From: Quercus robur
Lineage: Eukaryota; Streptophyta; Magnoliopsida; Fagales; Fagaceae
Reading direction: 5' to 3'
DNA length: 64,000 nucleotides
NCBI RefSeq assembly: GCF_932294415.1
Contig: NC_065536.1
Location: 49,104,354 to 49,168,353, forward strand
A model generated the notes under the pieces. That model worked only from the letters and a program-made list of their open reading frames with translations, had not been told where the DNA came from and ran no database searches. Shown piece after piece: positions 12,314 to 25,100 of this stretch. The position numbers and the translations under genes were made by a program. Every line of letters starts with the position of its first letter. The first letter of the stretch is position 1.

Positions 12314-13248
12314 CAAGGCTAGCCAAAGATTGTTTTGGCTTCAACTGCAAAGAAATATGACTAGCTTACAAAAGAGGAGCCATAAAAGAGAGTTTCAAAA
12401 GTGGACCTAGACAGAAGAAAGAAGTTGTTAGTGTGAGATAATCCACTTTAAGGTTCAACATTTGTAATATAAGCTGCACTAAAGAAAACAACTCGGTTTC
12501 TCACTTTAATGGGAGGAAGCATTTGGCTCAAACTCAATTACTCAATGAACAATTTTTTGGTGAATTTGTCTAACCTATTAATCCTTTAAAATTTTACTTA
12601 AATTATTAGGAATTATCAATTAATATATAGGAACAATATAACATAGCCATTGTTTTACTTCACTGGATTTAGAAAAAAAAAAAAATCTACATATAATAAG
12701 AATCAAATTCCTAGATAGTCTCAATTGTTTCTTTTCCTTCAAAAACTTACTAATGTTGGGAGTTTATTCATTTCACTACCCCTGTGATAGAACATGGCAA
12801 AATTTAGTATTAAGTGACCATCTAAGGTATTAATTAATATGTTATTTAGACATCTGTTTGGGATGTTCAAGTCGATGGTGTTTTCATAGGTAGTCAATGT
12901 CAATCTAAGCTCTTCAAAATTCATTGGTGCCACTGGTGCTATAGATGGTCTTAGTGTGTGAGCTCCATTTGGGCATAGATATAAGTTTCATAGGTACAAA
13001 CGAATTCTCTAGGCTAGAAGTTTCATAGGTACAATTGCCAGTTCTTACTATCATGCTTTAAGGATTTCCTTTAGTCAGTTTTTTTTTGTCGCCTGGGTGG
13101 TGCAATCATTTTAAGAAGCTGCTGAAGAATTATTTTGACAAAGCTGAGGACATCAATCAGGCAAAAGTTGACAACAACTTGAAGATTTAAAAAAAGAAAA
13201 AGAAGTGATATGGGTTATAACTTTCTTTTAAATGTTCATTATGTTAAC

Positions 13249-14063
13249 TGTAAGGACCAGATTTGAATTCCTAGCCCAAAGGTAGATGGACTCAGGATCA
13301 AAAAGCCCAAAATAATGATTTGTAGAGAGTGAGATGAAAAAACTGGATTTTAATGAATCAGGCATGCACTAAAGTGGATTCAGATCACAAGAGAATGAAA
13401 ATAGATAAGCTTATACTAAAGAAAACCATCCTCAGCTCAATCTGATGAGATCAGTTCTTATATATTTTTGTCGAGTTAGGTTACAAATGCAAGTTGTGAT
13501 TTCTACAGACTTTTTATCTTAATTTCTCGATCCCCTTCTCCCATTAGTTGCTTCTTCTTTAATACTCTCTTTGGCTTTCATCTCTACCCTCCACGTACTG
13601 GCCAGATGGTTGGTGTTGATACTTGTTCCATCAGCACCTTCCTAAAGTCTTCATGTAGTAGCTGTAAGGCTGAAAAACTCTGTTCAGGTATCACCTCCAC
13701 ATTAATGCGGCCAGAGAGTTAGTTACAGAGCATTTAATGCGGTGGTAGCAGCTTTCTCCTTAGATATTTTAGGATTTCCCTCTATCCTATGTTTCTGCAA
13801 TGCTTATCTGTACCAATAAAACTCCTTGGAACGTTCCCCAGGATGGCAGACCACCTATTCAGACCTCGACTTTGGTTAGCCGAGGTGACATTTGTTCTCG
13901 GCCTACCCTCTTGTACCATTATGACCAAAACTAACCTCTTCATGTACTAACATGGACACCCTTGATAATGTTTACTCCTCCTCGGACAATCTCTAGTCCT
14001 CGGCTTGGGCTTTAGGCCCAACATATACATAGATAATGAGCTCCTGGACCCAATACCCCTACA
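13249..14063 (-). repeat. 3' LTR of the old Tat element
   Basis: TG...CA ends. On the minus strand there is a TATATAA box at 13458-13464. The LTR is rich in CCTCGG/CCGAGG motifs and contains ATTAATGCGGCCAGAGAG, which is shared with the solo LTR at 51426-52210. Confidence 0.9.
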
Positions 14064-14609
14064 ATAGCCTTTCGAGATTCTTCTTTCTTGCTCCTTAAGA
14101 AGAAAGGAGGATCTCGATATCACTGTAGTTGCTCTGAGCCCATCGCATCCCACCTTTGCCTATGAAGACGTCTTTCTAATTGCCCAAGACATGCTCTTGG
14201 TGCTTTGGCATTCGAAATGCGTCTTTATTAAATTCTTACGGCTCTTTGTCCCCCAAGTTCTATGGTGTGATGCAAATCCAACGGTTGAGGATTTCGCTAG
14301 GAACCGAGTGGGAATTTTCCCGCTCCTAGCTCTCTCCTTGGTATAAATACCCCTCAAATCAATTAATCATCTTATCTTAGCATTCACTTCACTCTAGTAT
14401 ACATACACTGAACCTGCCAATTTCTCCCTACTCACTCGTGCCTTTATAAATCCTAAAAGCTTGTCTGAGGATACTTTTCTCCATCCTGTAAGTCTTTATA
14501 AACTTTTATACTCTGTTTTTCTGTATATTTTTCTTTTTCCTGTACTTCTTTTCTCCTCGACTCCATTTTCTTCTCCCAATCTTCTTAGTTCCCCCAAACC
14601 TTCCTAGAA

Positions 14610-17200
14610 ATGGGTAGATTCAAAAGCCTAGTAGACTCTGAGGAAGGGATAGAGAGCTTTAGAGCTCTGTATAAGATCCCACCACGGGCATCCATTAGAT
14701 ACTGTAAGGAGGGTGAGTGGCACAAAAGAAGGCAAGAGGGAGAAGTGGTGATCCCAATGATTGCCTTTATAGAGGGTGGGATGAGGATTCCCATGGGTAC
14801 CGTTACTAAGGATTACCTTAGAGCTCATAGGTTAGCTCCCACCCAATGCGCCCCAAACATGTTCAAGATATTAGGGAGTGTAGACGCCCTTAATGAAAAA
14901 ATGGGTTTAGGTTTGACCCATCATGTCAACTGGGTTTATAGCCTTCACCATCTAAGGGGGCAGGGGTACTACCTAAAATCAAGGTACCTTAAGGTTAGGC
15001 TTATCTAATTCCTCCACGAATCAAACAAGGGGCAGAAAAAAGATTTTTCGATTGTGTTAGGGGAGTGACACGATGGCTCCCCTGCCCAACGAGAGAGGGG
15101 TTACTAGGTGGGGCTTTAGGTTCAGGAAGATTATTTTATAATTACCTCGTTCCCTTTGATTTGTGCTGTTCCTGATTTTGATGTCTCTTTTTTTTATTTG
15201 TCTCTTTGATGATTTTGCAGATAGACACGCTGCTGAGCCAAATTTCAACCTGGTCAACAAGGATAGCCTAGACAAAATCCTTCGGGCTGAGGTATTTGTT
15301 AACAAAGATGGTTAATTACGAGCGGCTTACCTGATCTTAGGATACACGCCAATCTCGTCCAGTTTTCAGGCGCCTAAGTGCGTCATAAAAGCCAAAGATC
15401 CTTGCCTGCACTAGATAAATGTTGTCGTCCCCAGTTTTCTCCTTCCTGAGGGCACTCTTGTCCTAGAAGGCACTCTTGTCACTTAACCTACTCTAGAAGG
15501 CATTCCTAAAGTAGCTTTTCTATTTCAACACACAACTGGTGAAGTTACTTCTTCCCAACCTACCAGCAAGGAAGAAGACGAGGAAGAAGAAGAAAAGGAA
15601 AATGAGATAGTAGATGTCTCAGATTCAGATGACTTCTACGAGGTTTTTAACCAGCCCTTGTCTCCTGAGACATCAACTGGTGACCTCGGCCAGTTTTCCA
15701 TACCTCAATCTAGTCACCTTGAAGGATCTACACCCTTATTAGACGAGATGGGGATCCAACAAAAGCAGAGGTCAACCCTACAAGAATTGTTGGAATCCCA
15801 ACCAGGCAAGGACGCTCCTGAGAAGTCGGCCCAGACAAAACTCCCCCCTCCTCCTCCACCCATCCCAACCCTCCAAGTCGACCTTACCAACCACAAGAGG
15901 AAGCGGGAAGAGAAAGGAAAGGAGGTGGCAGAGACAGGGAAAAACCTTCCCCCCCAAGAAGTTGAGCCTCAGAGGGGGGGGGGGGCAAAGCAACATAGAG
16001 GCCTATAGACGAGGTCAGCCATCGAGGCAGAGCGAAGGGTTGACCACAGAGTTGCATCCCCAGCTTGGGCCCCACACATGGAGTTAGATGGGGCTCCCTT
16101 ACTTAATGATGCCTTTATCAAAGACTTCTAGCATGGCATGACTAGGCATGTGGCAGACGCAATGGAACAATCCTTGCTACTGCCCAAGGATATGGCTGAC
16201 CTCAAGTCTATGAGGCAGCATGAAGTCTTCCTCGGACTGAATAGGGATTTGACCATGGTAAGTACATTTTTTTAAGTTAAGTCTTTTTTTTTTTACTAAC
16301 CGTACTCCTCTTCCTTTTCAGGCCATCCAAGTCACCTTCAGGGCTGAGGAAATGGTGAACTATTCCCATCGCAAAATGAAGGAGGAAGAGGAGAGGCGAA
16401 TTATTGCTGTGGATGCCTTCCAAGTGGCTGAAAAAAGCAATCAGGATATGAAGGCTAAGCTGATCGAAGTAGAGAGAGAGAGAAAAACTGTTGCGTTGCC
16501 TTAGATAATGTTGAGAGGCAAGCCGAAGGCCAGCGGTTGCTTCTTTGCAACGCCGAGGATTAATTGGCCGCCTCCAAAGAGCAGATTGTTGCTTTGAAGA
16601 AAAAGTTAGAGGAGGTTCAAAAGGCCAAGGACTAGGCCGACAAGGCCAAGGAGAAGGTAGAGAATGCTAAGGACGAGGCTGAGCAGTAAGGGTACGATAT
16701 AGGAGTGGCAGAGACCAAGGAGTCCCTCAGGGTGGAGGTCTCAAGTGTGTGTAGAAACTACTGCTCCCAAGTATGGCATGAAGCTCTTAACGAACCCAGG
16801 GTTGAGGCTTCTTCTGTACTTAGGAAGCCAAAAAGTATATACTACCCCCTTGCCATCCGAATATTTGTCCCAACCAGCTCGAGCACTGTTACTGTTCTCG
16901 AGGTGGCAGAAGCAGGCAAGGACGGCCTAGTTGAAGTCTTAACCTCTTCTGACAAACCCTTCGAGGTGGTCGGGCAGCTTGGGGCCACTAAAGAGGACAA
17001 AAATGCCAACTAGGGAGTGGCCCTTGATGCTATACAGCCCCCAACTAGTACCTAGGACCCTCCTGCCGAGAAAGAAGCTCCCAAAAAGATGGAGATCGTC
17101 CTGGCTACTCTCTTTCTGCCTGCTACGGGCGATCCTGCAAGCAAGGGCCCCGAGGCCTCAAAAGTAGCATCCACTCAGCCTAATAAAACCCTTCCCTAAG
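14610..17200 (+). pseudogene. Opposite-strand gene (aORF) of the old Tat element, decayed
   Basis: This strand runs opposite to the element's pol. ATG at 14610 opens a 132-codon segment containing L-R-A-H-R-L-A-P-T-Q and later Y-Y-L-K-S-R, then an in-frame TAA (15006-15008) and more readable sequence. Likely exon 2 begins after an acceptor near 15221 and runs to about 16259, with an acidic stretch, a proline run (P8) and a basic K-R-K-R segment. An acceptor TTCAG at 16321 starts a glutamate/lysine-rich, coiled-coil-like part reaching about 17200, with several stops. The N-terminal part resembles the plant 'putative gypsy-type transposon' domain (PF04195-like) and corresponds to the aORF at 28609-30828, including the intron before the coiled coil. 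The role of this protein is unknown. Confidence 0.7.
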
Positions 17201-17790
17201 GAAAGATTGTAATAAAAAAGAAATAGCTTCTAGTATATTTCTCTTTTCTTTCCTTGACTTCTGTTTTGGTTTTCATAGTTTGTAACTAAACTTTCCCCCT
17301 TTGTACTCAAATTGCCTTGCCTTGAGGCTTTAAATAATGAAAGTTACACATATTTTCTTTTTTCCTATGATTCTTATACTGGTATTGATTTAACTTCTAT
17401 CTTTCCCTAACACTTATTGAAAGTAGTAATGAGGTAAAACTCTCTTCATTAATTTGCATAAGTGGTAGAAAATTTATCCCATCTTATATGGTCAGTAGCA
17501 AAACAGGTTAAATCTGCTAAGTCCATCACCTCGGCAAAGTATAATTTTAACTTTAAGGACATACACAGCGCTGTAGCATGCTTACAGGCTCAAACTTACT
17601 CCGTTCTCTACTTATTAGCAAGTTTTAAAGAACCAGAGGGATAACCAACTCTCAAACAAATACAGGTATGCCTGTAAATGCTTTGACTGATGCTCATGAG
17701 TATCTATTTGAGTTTGTTATCATAGTGAAAAATCTTGCTGTTTAGAGTAGCAGATTATACTTGGCATTAAAATAATTACTAAGAAGTAGT

Positions 17791-18600
17791 AATTTACCTT
17801 ACGTGTACAGTCTAAGGATCTAGACATAGCTAAGGTCCTGTTTAACACTTAGAAAAGCAGCTTTTAAGCGTCAATTTACCGAAGGTATGTGGTTCAAGGA
17901 ACCAGGTTTGACCAAGGTTCTGTTTGACACTTAGATTCCAAGAAGTACTAATTTACCCAAAGCATGTGGTCTGAGGAGCCTAGCATAGCTAAGGTTCTGT
18001 TTAATACTTAAAACAATAATTAAAAGATATCAATTTACCCAAGGTATGTGGTTCGAGGATCCAGGTATAACCAAGGTTCTGTTTGATATTTAGATGGATG
18101 TCAGGGAATATTAATTTACCCAAAGTGTGTGGTTTGAGGAGTCAGGCATAGCTAAAGTTTTGTTTAACACTTAGAACAATGATTAAAAGATATCAATTTA
18201 CCCAATGTATGTGGTCCGAGGAGCCAGGCATGACCAAGGTTCTATTTGATACTTAGGTAGATGTGAAAGAGTATTAATTTACCCAAAACATGTGATCCGA
18301 GGAGCCAGCATAGCTAAAGTTGTGTTTCATACTTAGAACAATGATTAAAAGATATCAATTTACCTAAGGTATGTGGTCCGAAGAGTCAGGCATGACCAAG
18401 GTTCTGTTTGATGCTTAGATAGACGTCAGAGAGTATTAATTTACCCAAAGCATGTGGTCCAAGGAGTCAGGCATAGCTAAGGTTCTGTTTAATGCTTAGA
18501 ACAATAATTAAAAGATATCAATTTACCCAAGGTATATGGTCCGAGGAGTCAGGCATGCCCAAGGTTCTGTTTGATACTTAAATAGATAGTAGAACTCATG
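17791..18600. repeat. Tandem repeat, about 81.5-bp monomer, about 163-bp dimer
   Basis: AATTTACC begins units at 17791, 17873, 17950, 18032, 18113, 18195, 18276, 18357, 18438 and 18520: ten copies spaced 77-82 bp. Two monomer types alternate. One carries CATAGCTAAGGTTCTGTTTAA and then GATTAAAAGATATC; the other carries CATGACCAAGGTTCTG and then a GATGTCAGAGAGTATT-like segment. The higher-order period is therefore about 163 bp. The block lies just beyond the integrase end of the old Tat element, between it and the converging aORF. Confidence 0.9.
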
Positions 18601-18763
18601 ACACGCAATATAACAAACCCAAATATGTTGAAGAAAGTTTTCATTAATTATAATACATTTTCAGGTTATTTACATTCCAAGGGTGTGGTACAACATTTTC
18701 CTCTAGATCTTCAAGATAATATGCACCTATTCCAGCCACTGACATAATTCGATATGGTCCTTT

Positions 18764-19879
18764 TCAGTTGGGTCCCAATTTTCCCCATGCTAGGTTCTTT
18801 GCAGTACCCAAAACCTTTCTTAACACCAAGTCACCAGGTGCCAGTGGTCTCAGCTTCATGTTGACATCATACCCTTGCTTAAGCTTGTGTTCGTAATAGG
18901 CCAATTGGACCTTGGCATTTTCTCTTCGTTCTTCAATTAAGTCTAAGCTCTTCTCTAGTAGCCCATCATTACTGCTTAGAGTGAAGGAACTTGTTCTCAA
19001 CATGGGGAATCCAGTCTCTAGAGGAATAACAGCCTCGACCCCATAAGTCATTGAAAAGGGCGTCTCCCCAATGGACTTACAGGGCGTAGTTCGGTATGTC
19101 CAAAGGACGTGTGGCAGTTTTTCTACCCATTTTCCCTTTGCGTTGCCCAGCCTCTTTTTAAGCTCTCCCACTATGACCTTGTTGAAAGTTTCATCCTGTC
19201 CGTTCCCTTGTGGATATGCTGGAGTGGAATATCTATTTGTTATGCCTAAGTCATAGCAATATCTTCTAAAGGCCTTGCTATCAAATTACAACCCGTTGTC
19301 TGAGATGAGGGTACAAAGGATCCCAAACCAAGTGACGATATTCTTCCAAACAAATTTCTTGGCATTTGCATCCCTAATATTTGCCAATGGTTCAGCTTTA
19401 ACCCACTTGGTGAAGTAATCTGTGCCGACCAACAAATATCTTTTATTTCCAGCTACTTTTGGGAAATGACCTACAATGTCCAATCCCCATTAAGAAAGAG
19501 GCCAAGGGCTGGATAGTGAATTAAAGACTCCTCCGGGTTGATGAATTTTTGGTAAAAATCTTTGGCATTGGTCACACTTTTTCACATATTCTTGTGCTTC
19601 TTTTTGTATATTTGACCACCAATAGCCTTGTGTGAGGGCCCTATAAAACAGAGATCTGCCCTCGATGTGGCTTCCACAAATCCCTTCATGTAATTCTTCC
19701 AAGAGTAGCTCAACTGCTTCAGGGTGTATGCATAGCAGATATGAGCTAGAAAAATATCTCTTATACAACTTTTGGTCCTCGGACAGCCAAAGCCGAGGAG
19801 CTTTCCTTTGTACCTTGTCGGCCTCGAACTTACTCTCAGGCAATACATCTTCCTTAAGAAATAGCACAATAGAGTCCAT
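18764..19879 (-). pseudogene. Integrase of the old Tat element
   Basis: Minus-strand reading gives, in order, the HHCC zinc-binding region (H-E-G-I-C-G-S-H ... C-D-Q-C-Q-R-F), the catalytic core with D-I-V-G-H-F-P, S-D-N-G and G-Q-D-E, and the C-terminal W-G-K-L-G-P-N segment. The frame is interrupted by stops near 19490 and 19286 and again before 19171, so no functional enzyme is made. Order and spacing match the integrase of the younger element at 26277-27347. Confidence 0.9.
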
Positions 19880-20410
19880 CTAACTAGGCCCCACCCTTAT
19901 TTGATGAACACGAACCGTGTTCCTTTCCACCTCAGTAGGTTTACACAAGTCCTTCACAAAAATCACCCGAGGTAAACTTTGTACCGAGGAAGTTGCCAGC
20001 GTGGCAAGAGAGTCTGCGTGTGTATTTCTATTTCTAGGGATTTGTGACGAATGAAAAGACTCAAATCCAGACTGTAAATGTCTAACCTGATTCAAATATT
20101 CCTGCATTCTAAGATCTCTAGCTTCCAACTTTCCTTGAACTTAGCCCATAACTAGCCTTGAATCAGAGAATACCTCCACTGCTTTTCCACCCATTTTCTG
20201 AACCATGATCATCCCTACCAGCAGAACTTCATACTCAGCTTCATTATTTGTGGCTGAGAAGCCCAATCTTAAGGATTTCTCAATTGTAATCCTCTCCGGG
20301 GATACCATAACTAGCCCCACTCCAGATCCTTTATGATTCGCTGCACTATCAACGTAGACCTTCTAAGACAAAGATTCTTGAAGGGAGATTGCACCAACCG
20401 ATTTTTCATC
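19880..20410 (-). pseudogene. Archaeal-type second RNase H of the old Tat element
   Basis: Contains V-D-S-A near the start, N-N-E-A-E-Y-E in the middle, F-S-D-S-R-L-V and a closing H-A-D-S-L-A. These are the D-E-D-D landmarks of the additional RNase H typical of Tat/Ogre elements. A stop follows the S-D-S-R-L-V-M-G segment. It sits between the classical RNase H and the integrase, as in the younger element. Confidence 0.82.
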
Positions 20411-20601
20411 CATGTTTTGTTCCTCTACTTTCTCTTCTAGTGGGGTTTCAGCAAACTCAGCTACCATGTCGGCGATGACCTGACCCTTGAAGGAGGTGCG
20501 AGGCATGTATTTGATATCAAAAGCCCATAGGATTGTACCCCACTTTGCAATTCTCCTCGTGTAGTTAGTGCTCCGAAGTAGAGATCTAAGCTAGAGCTAG
20601 G

Positions 20602-21406
20602 TTAAGACGACAACTGTGTGTGATTGTAAATAGTTGGGAGTTTACGTGTAACATGTACCACTGCCAAAATGGTCTTCTCCAATGGTAAGTAACGGACCTC
20701 AGCCTCATGTAGTGACTTGCTCACATAATAAACTGGCCTCTGCACACCACTATGAACCCGTATTAGCACCATACTCACGGCATGGGAGGCTATTGCAATG
20801 TTGGCAAACAAAACTTCATCCATCTTAGGCTTGGACATAATGGGTGGCCGAGAAAGATATTCTTTCAACTGTTGGAAAGCCAGGACACACTCCTCGATCC
20901 ATTCAAACCCCTTCCATTTGTTCAACAACTGAAAGAAAAGCCTACACCTGTCTGCTGACCGACAAATGAATCGGTTTAGAGCAGCGTTCATCCCTGTTAG
21001 CTCCTAAACCTCTTTGGGATTCCTAGGTGGTTGCAGATTGTTGATTGCCTTAACCTGGTTAGGGTAGACTTCAATTCTGCGATATGTGACCATGTAGCCC
21101 AAGAACTTCCCTGATCCGACACCAAAAGAACACTTGGAAGCATTAAGTCACAGCTTGTGTCTCCTTAAGATCTCAAAGATATTCCCGAGGTCATTAACGT
21201 GCTTAGATTCCAACTTACTCTTGACCACCATGTCATCCATATAGACCTTAATGTTTTTTCCTAACTGTGGCTCAAATATCCTAGTTATCATCCTTTGGTA
21301 GGTAGCCCCTGCATTCTTTGAGCCAAAGGGCATCACCTTATAATGGTAATTCCCGATAGGAGTAACAAAGGCTGTCCTCTCTTGATCGTCCAAAGCCAAA
21401 GGTATC
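20602..21406 (-). pseudogene. RT (3' part) and first RNase H of the old Tat element
   Basis: 21406 down to 21148 encodes the RT region after the fingers: V-M-P-F-G-S-K-N-A-G-A-T-Y-Q and the polymerase box Y-M-D-D. 20991-20602 encodes the connection/RNase H part with P-V-Y-Y-V-S-K-S-L. A TAA at 20580-21000-type interruptions and frame changes separate the pieces. The upstream end at 21406 is the insertion point of the young element: the same RT frame continues at 31829 with G-Y-H-Q-I. Confidence 0.88.
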
Positions 21407-22055
21407 TGATAGAGAAGCGGAAAATAATCCATCTCCAGCTCGTCCAAATGGTTCGTCCAGAGCCTACAGCGCAGGTTGATCCAAGTGTCAACCCAGAAGA
21501 AGGAGAGACGTCCATTAAATAATAGCACCACTCCATAAGTTTAAGTCTCCCATGGACGACAAGATCGTCCATGAGGTTCGTCCATGAGGTTCGTCCATGA
21601 GAAGTGGTCAAATATCCTTGGACGACTAAACCACCCTACACCAGACGGACGAAACCTCAACACTTAGACTTTCAGCAACCCTCAACTATCTCGACAAACC
21701 CTTCGAATAAGTTAACTTCCATTTAGCAGTTACCATTTTATATCCGTTGAGGGAAGTTACTCCGGAGTTGTTGGATTCCACAAAACCTGGGGAGGTTATC
21801 GAACAAATAACCGCCCCAGGCTCCCTATATAAGAGACCGGTCTGGACCCGACAGAGGTAAGTCTTTTCTCTCAGACACATTTCCAAAACACTTGGAACTT
21901 ACTCTTCTACAAATCTAACTTCTCCATCGGAGGGGGTTCGACCGGTCTTCTCCGGTCTCCTCTTTTGATCGCATTCTCTTCCTTGCAGGCCATCAACCGC
22001 TTGAACAGCCCACCGAAGCCAGGCCATTCTACCTTACTGATTTCAAACATCATCA
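21407..22055 (+). repeat. 5' LTR of the young Tat element
   Basis: Begins TGATAGAG and ends CATCATCA (TGAT...ATCA). It differs from the 3' LTR only at one T/A, one G/C, one C/T and one G/A position. It contains eight GGACGA/TCGTCC hexamers. Confidence 0.97.
21826..21832 (+). promoter_or_regulatory. TATA box of the 5' LTR
   Basis: TATATAA in CTCCCTATATAAGAGACC, about 225 bp before the LTR end. This is a normal place for the U3 promoter; transcription would start roughly 30 bp downstream. Confidence 0.7.
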
Positions 22056-22057
22056 GT

Positions 22058-22075
22058 TGGCGCCGTCTGTGGGAA
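22058..22075 (+). other. Primer binding site of the young Tat element
   Basis: TGGCGCCGTCTGTGGGAA lies two bases after the LTR, where a tRNA 3' end pairs to prime minus-strand DNA. The old element has the near-identical TGGCATCGTCTGTGGGGA at 34430-34413, so both used the same primer type. I do not assign the tRNA. Confidence 0.8.
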
Positions 22076-22121
22076 GAAAAGGTTGTTTTGCGACTTTCTT
22101 TTCCGCGACAAAAGAGTTAGG

Positions 22122-25100
22122 ATGGTCAGGACCAGGTCGAGGGCTACTAGCCCTGGCCGTCAGGGAAGCAGAGGCGCTTCAAGTGATCCTCAGCGTGATC
22201 GCCAATCTGCACCAGTCATGCAGACGTCATCCGTTCAGAATATGCAATCCATGGCGGCTGCAATGGCGGAATTGACTCGCCAAAACCAGGAGTTAAGGAT
22301 GGAGATCACTCACAGGAGACAGACACGTGAGGAACATGCAGGGCAGACGCAAGGCCATGGTGACACACAGAATACTGAGATTGGAAGTCAGTTTAGAGGC
22401 ACCACTTCACGGACAGTGCCACACTTGAAAGAGGAGATGGACCAAATGAAGAAAGTCATGGAAGAGATGAAGGAGAACATGAGGAAAACGAATCCTATAG
22501 AGGATTTGGTCCACAGGACTGACTCTCCTTTTACGGCTTCCATCAATGGCCACCCTCTACCATCAAAGTTCAAACTACCTTCCCTGGACTCGTATGACGG
22601 GACGCGTGACCCCTTCGATCACATTGCAACATTCAAGACAACAATGCACCTTCAAGGGGTCCCTGATGAAATCATGTGTCGAGCCTTCCCTACTACTCTT
22701 AAAGGCCCGGCACGAGTTTGGTTCAGTAAAATCCCCCCAAGTTCCGTAAGTTCTTTCGAAGAGTTAAGCAAATTGTTTGTTAACAATTTCATCGGGGGAC
22801 AAAGGCACAAGCGCTCTTCGTCCAGCTTACTGACCATAGAACAAGGGGAGAACGAAAGCTTGCGGTCATTCATCACTCGCTTCAACAGAGAAGCCCTTAG
22901 TGTGGACGAGGTGGACGACAAGCTTCTACTGGCAGCCTTCCACAACGGGATTAATTCGGATTTATTTATCCACAAGCTATATGAGAAGGAACCTCAAACC
23001 ATGGCTGAGCTCGTCCATTCGGCTCAGAACTTCATGAATGCAGAAGATGCAATCATAGCCAAGAAGAGGAAAAGAGCTGAAAGGATGGAAGCGCACCCAG
23101 CTCGACACTCAGAACAAGCCCCTCGTCCAAAGAAGGGACGGACGGAAGATAGGAAGGAACGAGATAGCAGGAAGACAGGTCCCTCGGGAAGAAGCCAGAA
23201 CTATACGCCCCTGAATGCTCCACTTAATCAGGTGCTCATGCAAATCAAAGACGATCCTGCTTTAAAATGGCCAGAGAAGATGAAAGGGGATCCCAACAAG
23301 CGCAATAAGAACAAATATTGTCGCTTTCACAGGGACCATGGGCATGACACGGATGAGTGTTATGACCTAAAACAGCAAATAGAGAACCTTATCAGACAAG
23401 GAAAGTTGAAGCACTTTGTTGGAAGGGATCGTACAGATGAGAAGCTGAAAGGCAAAATGGAGGAATCATCCCGGCCCCCACTAGGAGAAATAAGGATTAT
23501 CGTTGGAGGGAACTCGACGGGGCAATCTTCCAAGTCAAAGAAGACGTATCTCAAAGCGGTACAAAGCGTCCAGCTCTCTGGACGATCACCAAGGACGAGA
23601 TCAATGGACGAGCCAACCATTTCCTTCACCGACGAAGATGCTGAGAGGATCCATCACCCGCATGATGATGCGATCGTCATTACACTGCTCATTGCAGATT
23701 ATACAACCAGGAGAGTGTTAGTTGACAACGGAAGTTCAGCAGACATATTGTATTACCCCGCCTTCCAACAGATGAGGCTTGGACGAGATCAACTTCGTCC
23801 AGTATGCTCGCCACTGATAGGATTTGGAGGAATGAAGGTGCAGCCTGTGGGTACCATTACATTACCAGTTGTGGTAGGGTCGTACCCGCAGCAGATAACC
23901 AAGGAAGTCAATTTCCTTGTGGTAGATTGTGCATCTTCATACAACGCCATTATTGGAAGGCCCACTCTTAATAGTTGGAAGGCGGTAACTTCGACCTACC
24001 ATCTATCAGTCAAATTCCCTACGGAGTACGGGATAGGACAAGCACAAGGAGATCAGTTGGCAGCTAGAGAATGCTACTTAGCCATGATGGCTTTGGACGA
24101 ACAGGTGCAGACAATGAGCATCGAAGAAAGAAGAATTATTGCAGAGCCCACGGAAGTGTTGGAAGATGTTATCTTGCAAGAAGATGATCCAGAGAAATTT
24201 ACCAGAATTGGAACATGTATGAAGGAGAAGGCAAGAGAAGACCTCATCCAGTTCCTGAGAAAAAGTATCGACGTTTTTGCATGGAGCCATGACGACATGC
24301 CAGGAATCGACCCAAGTGTGATCACTCATCGGTTGAATGTATACCCCTTTTTTAAGCCCATCCGTCAGAAGAAGAGGGTATTCGCTCCCGAGAGGGACAA
24401 AGCAATCAAGGAAGAGGTTCAAAAACTGACCACAGCAAAGTTCATCAAGGAAGTCTATTACCCGGATTGGTTAGCCAATGTGGTGATGGTGAAGAAAGCT
24501 AATGGAAAGTGGAGAATGTGCGTAGACTTCACGGACTTGAACAAAGCATGTCCCAAGGATAGTTATCCTCTACCACGCATTGATCAATTGGTGGACTCTA
24601 CTGCTGGCCATCAGTTGTTGAGTTTCATGGATGCCTTCTCAGGATACAATCAAATCAAAATGGATGAAGCTGATCAGGAGAAAACTTCCTTCATTACCAG
24701 CCAAGGCTTGTTTTGCTACAAAGTAATGCCCTTCGGCTTAAAGAACGCAGGGGCAACTTATCAGAGGTTAGTGAATCACATGTTTCGTCCACAGATAGGA
24801 CGGAATGTGGAGGTTTATGTCGACGACATGCTTGTGAAGAGCATAGACGAAGGAAGCCATCTAGATGACCTACAGGAAACCTTTGAAACACTTCGGCGAT
24901 ATAAGATGAAGTTGAACCCAAGCAAGTGTGCATTCGGAGTGTCGTCGGGAAAGTTTCTGGGGTTCATGGTCTCGCAAAGGGGAATTGAAGCAAATCCGGA
25001 TAAGATCCAGGCTATATTGAACATGGAGCCACCGAAGAGTATCAAGGAAGTCCAATCCCTCACAGGACGAGTTGCCGCTTTGAACAGGTTTGTTTCGAAA

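Noticed and set aside
17791-18600. CRISPR-like array
   Set aside because: The 81-82 bp units are contiguous diverged tandem repeats without unique spacers, inside a plant retrotransposon.
22083-22121. Start of the polyprotein at 22083
   Set aside because: The codon there is TTG, not ATG; the first ATG in the frame is 22122 and begins a typical basic gag N-terminus.
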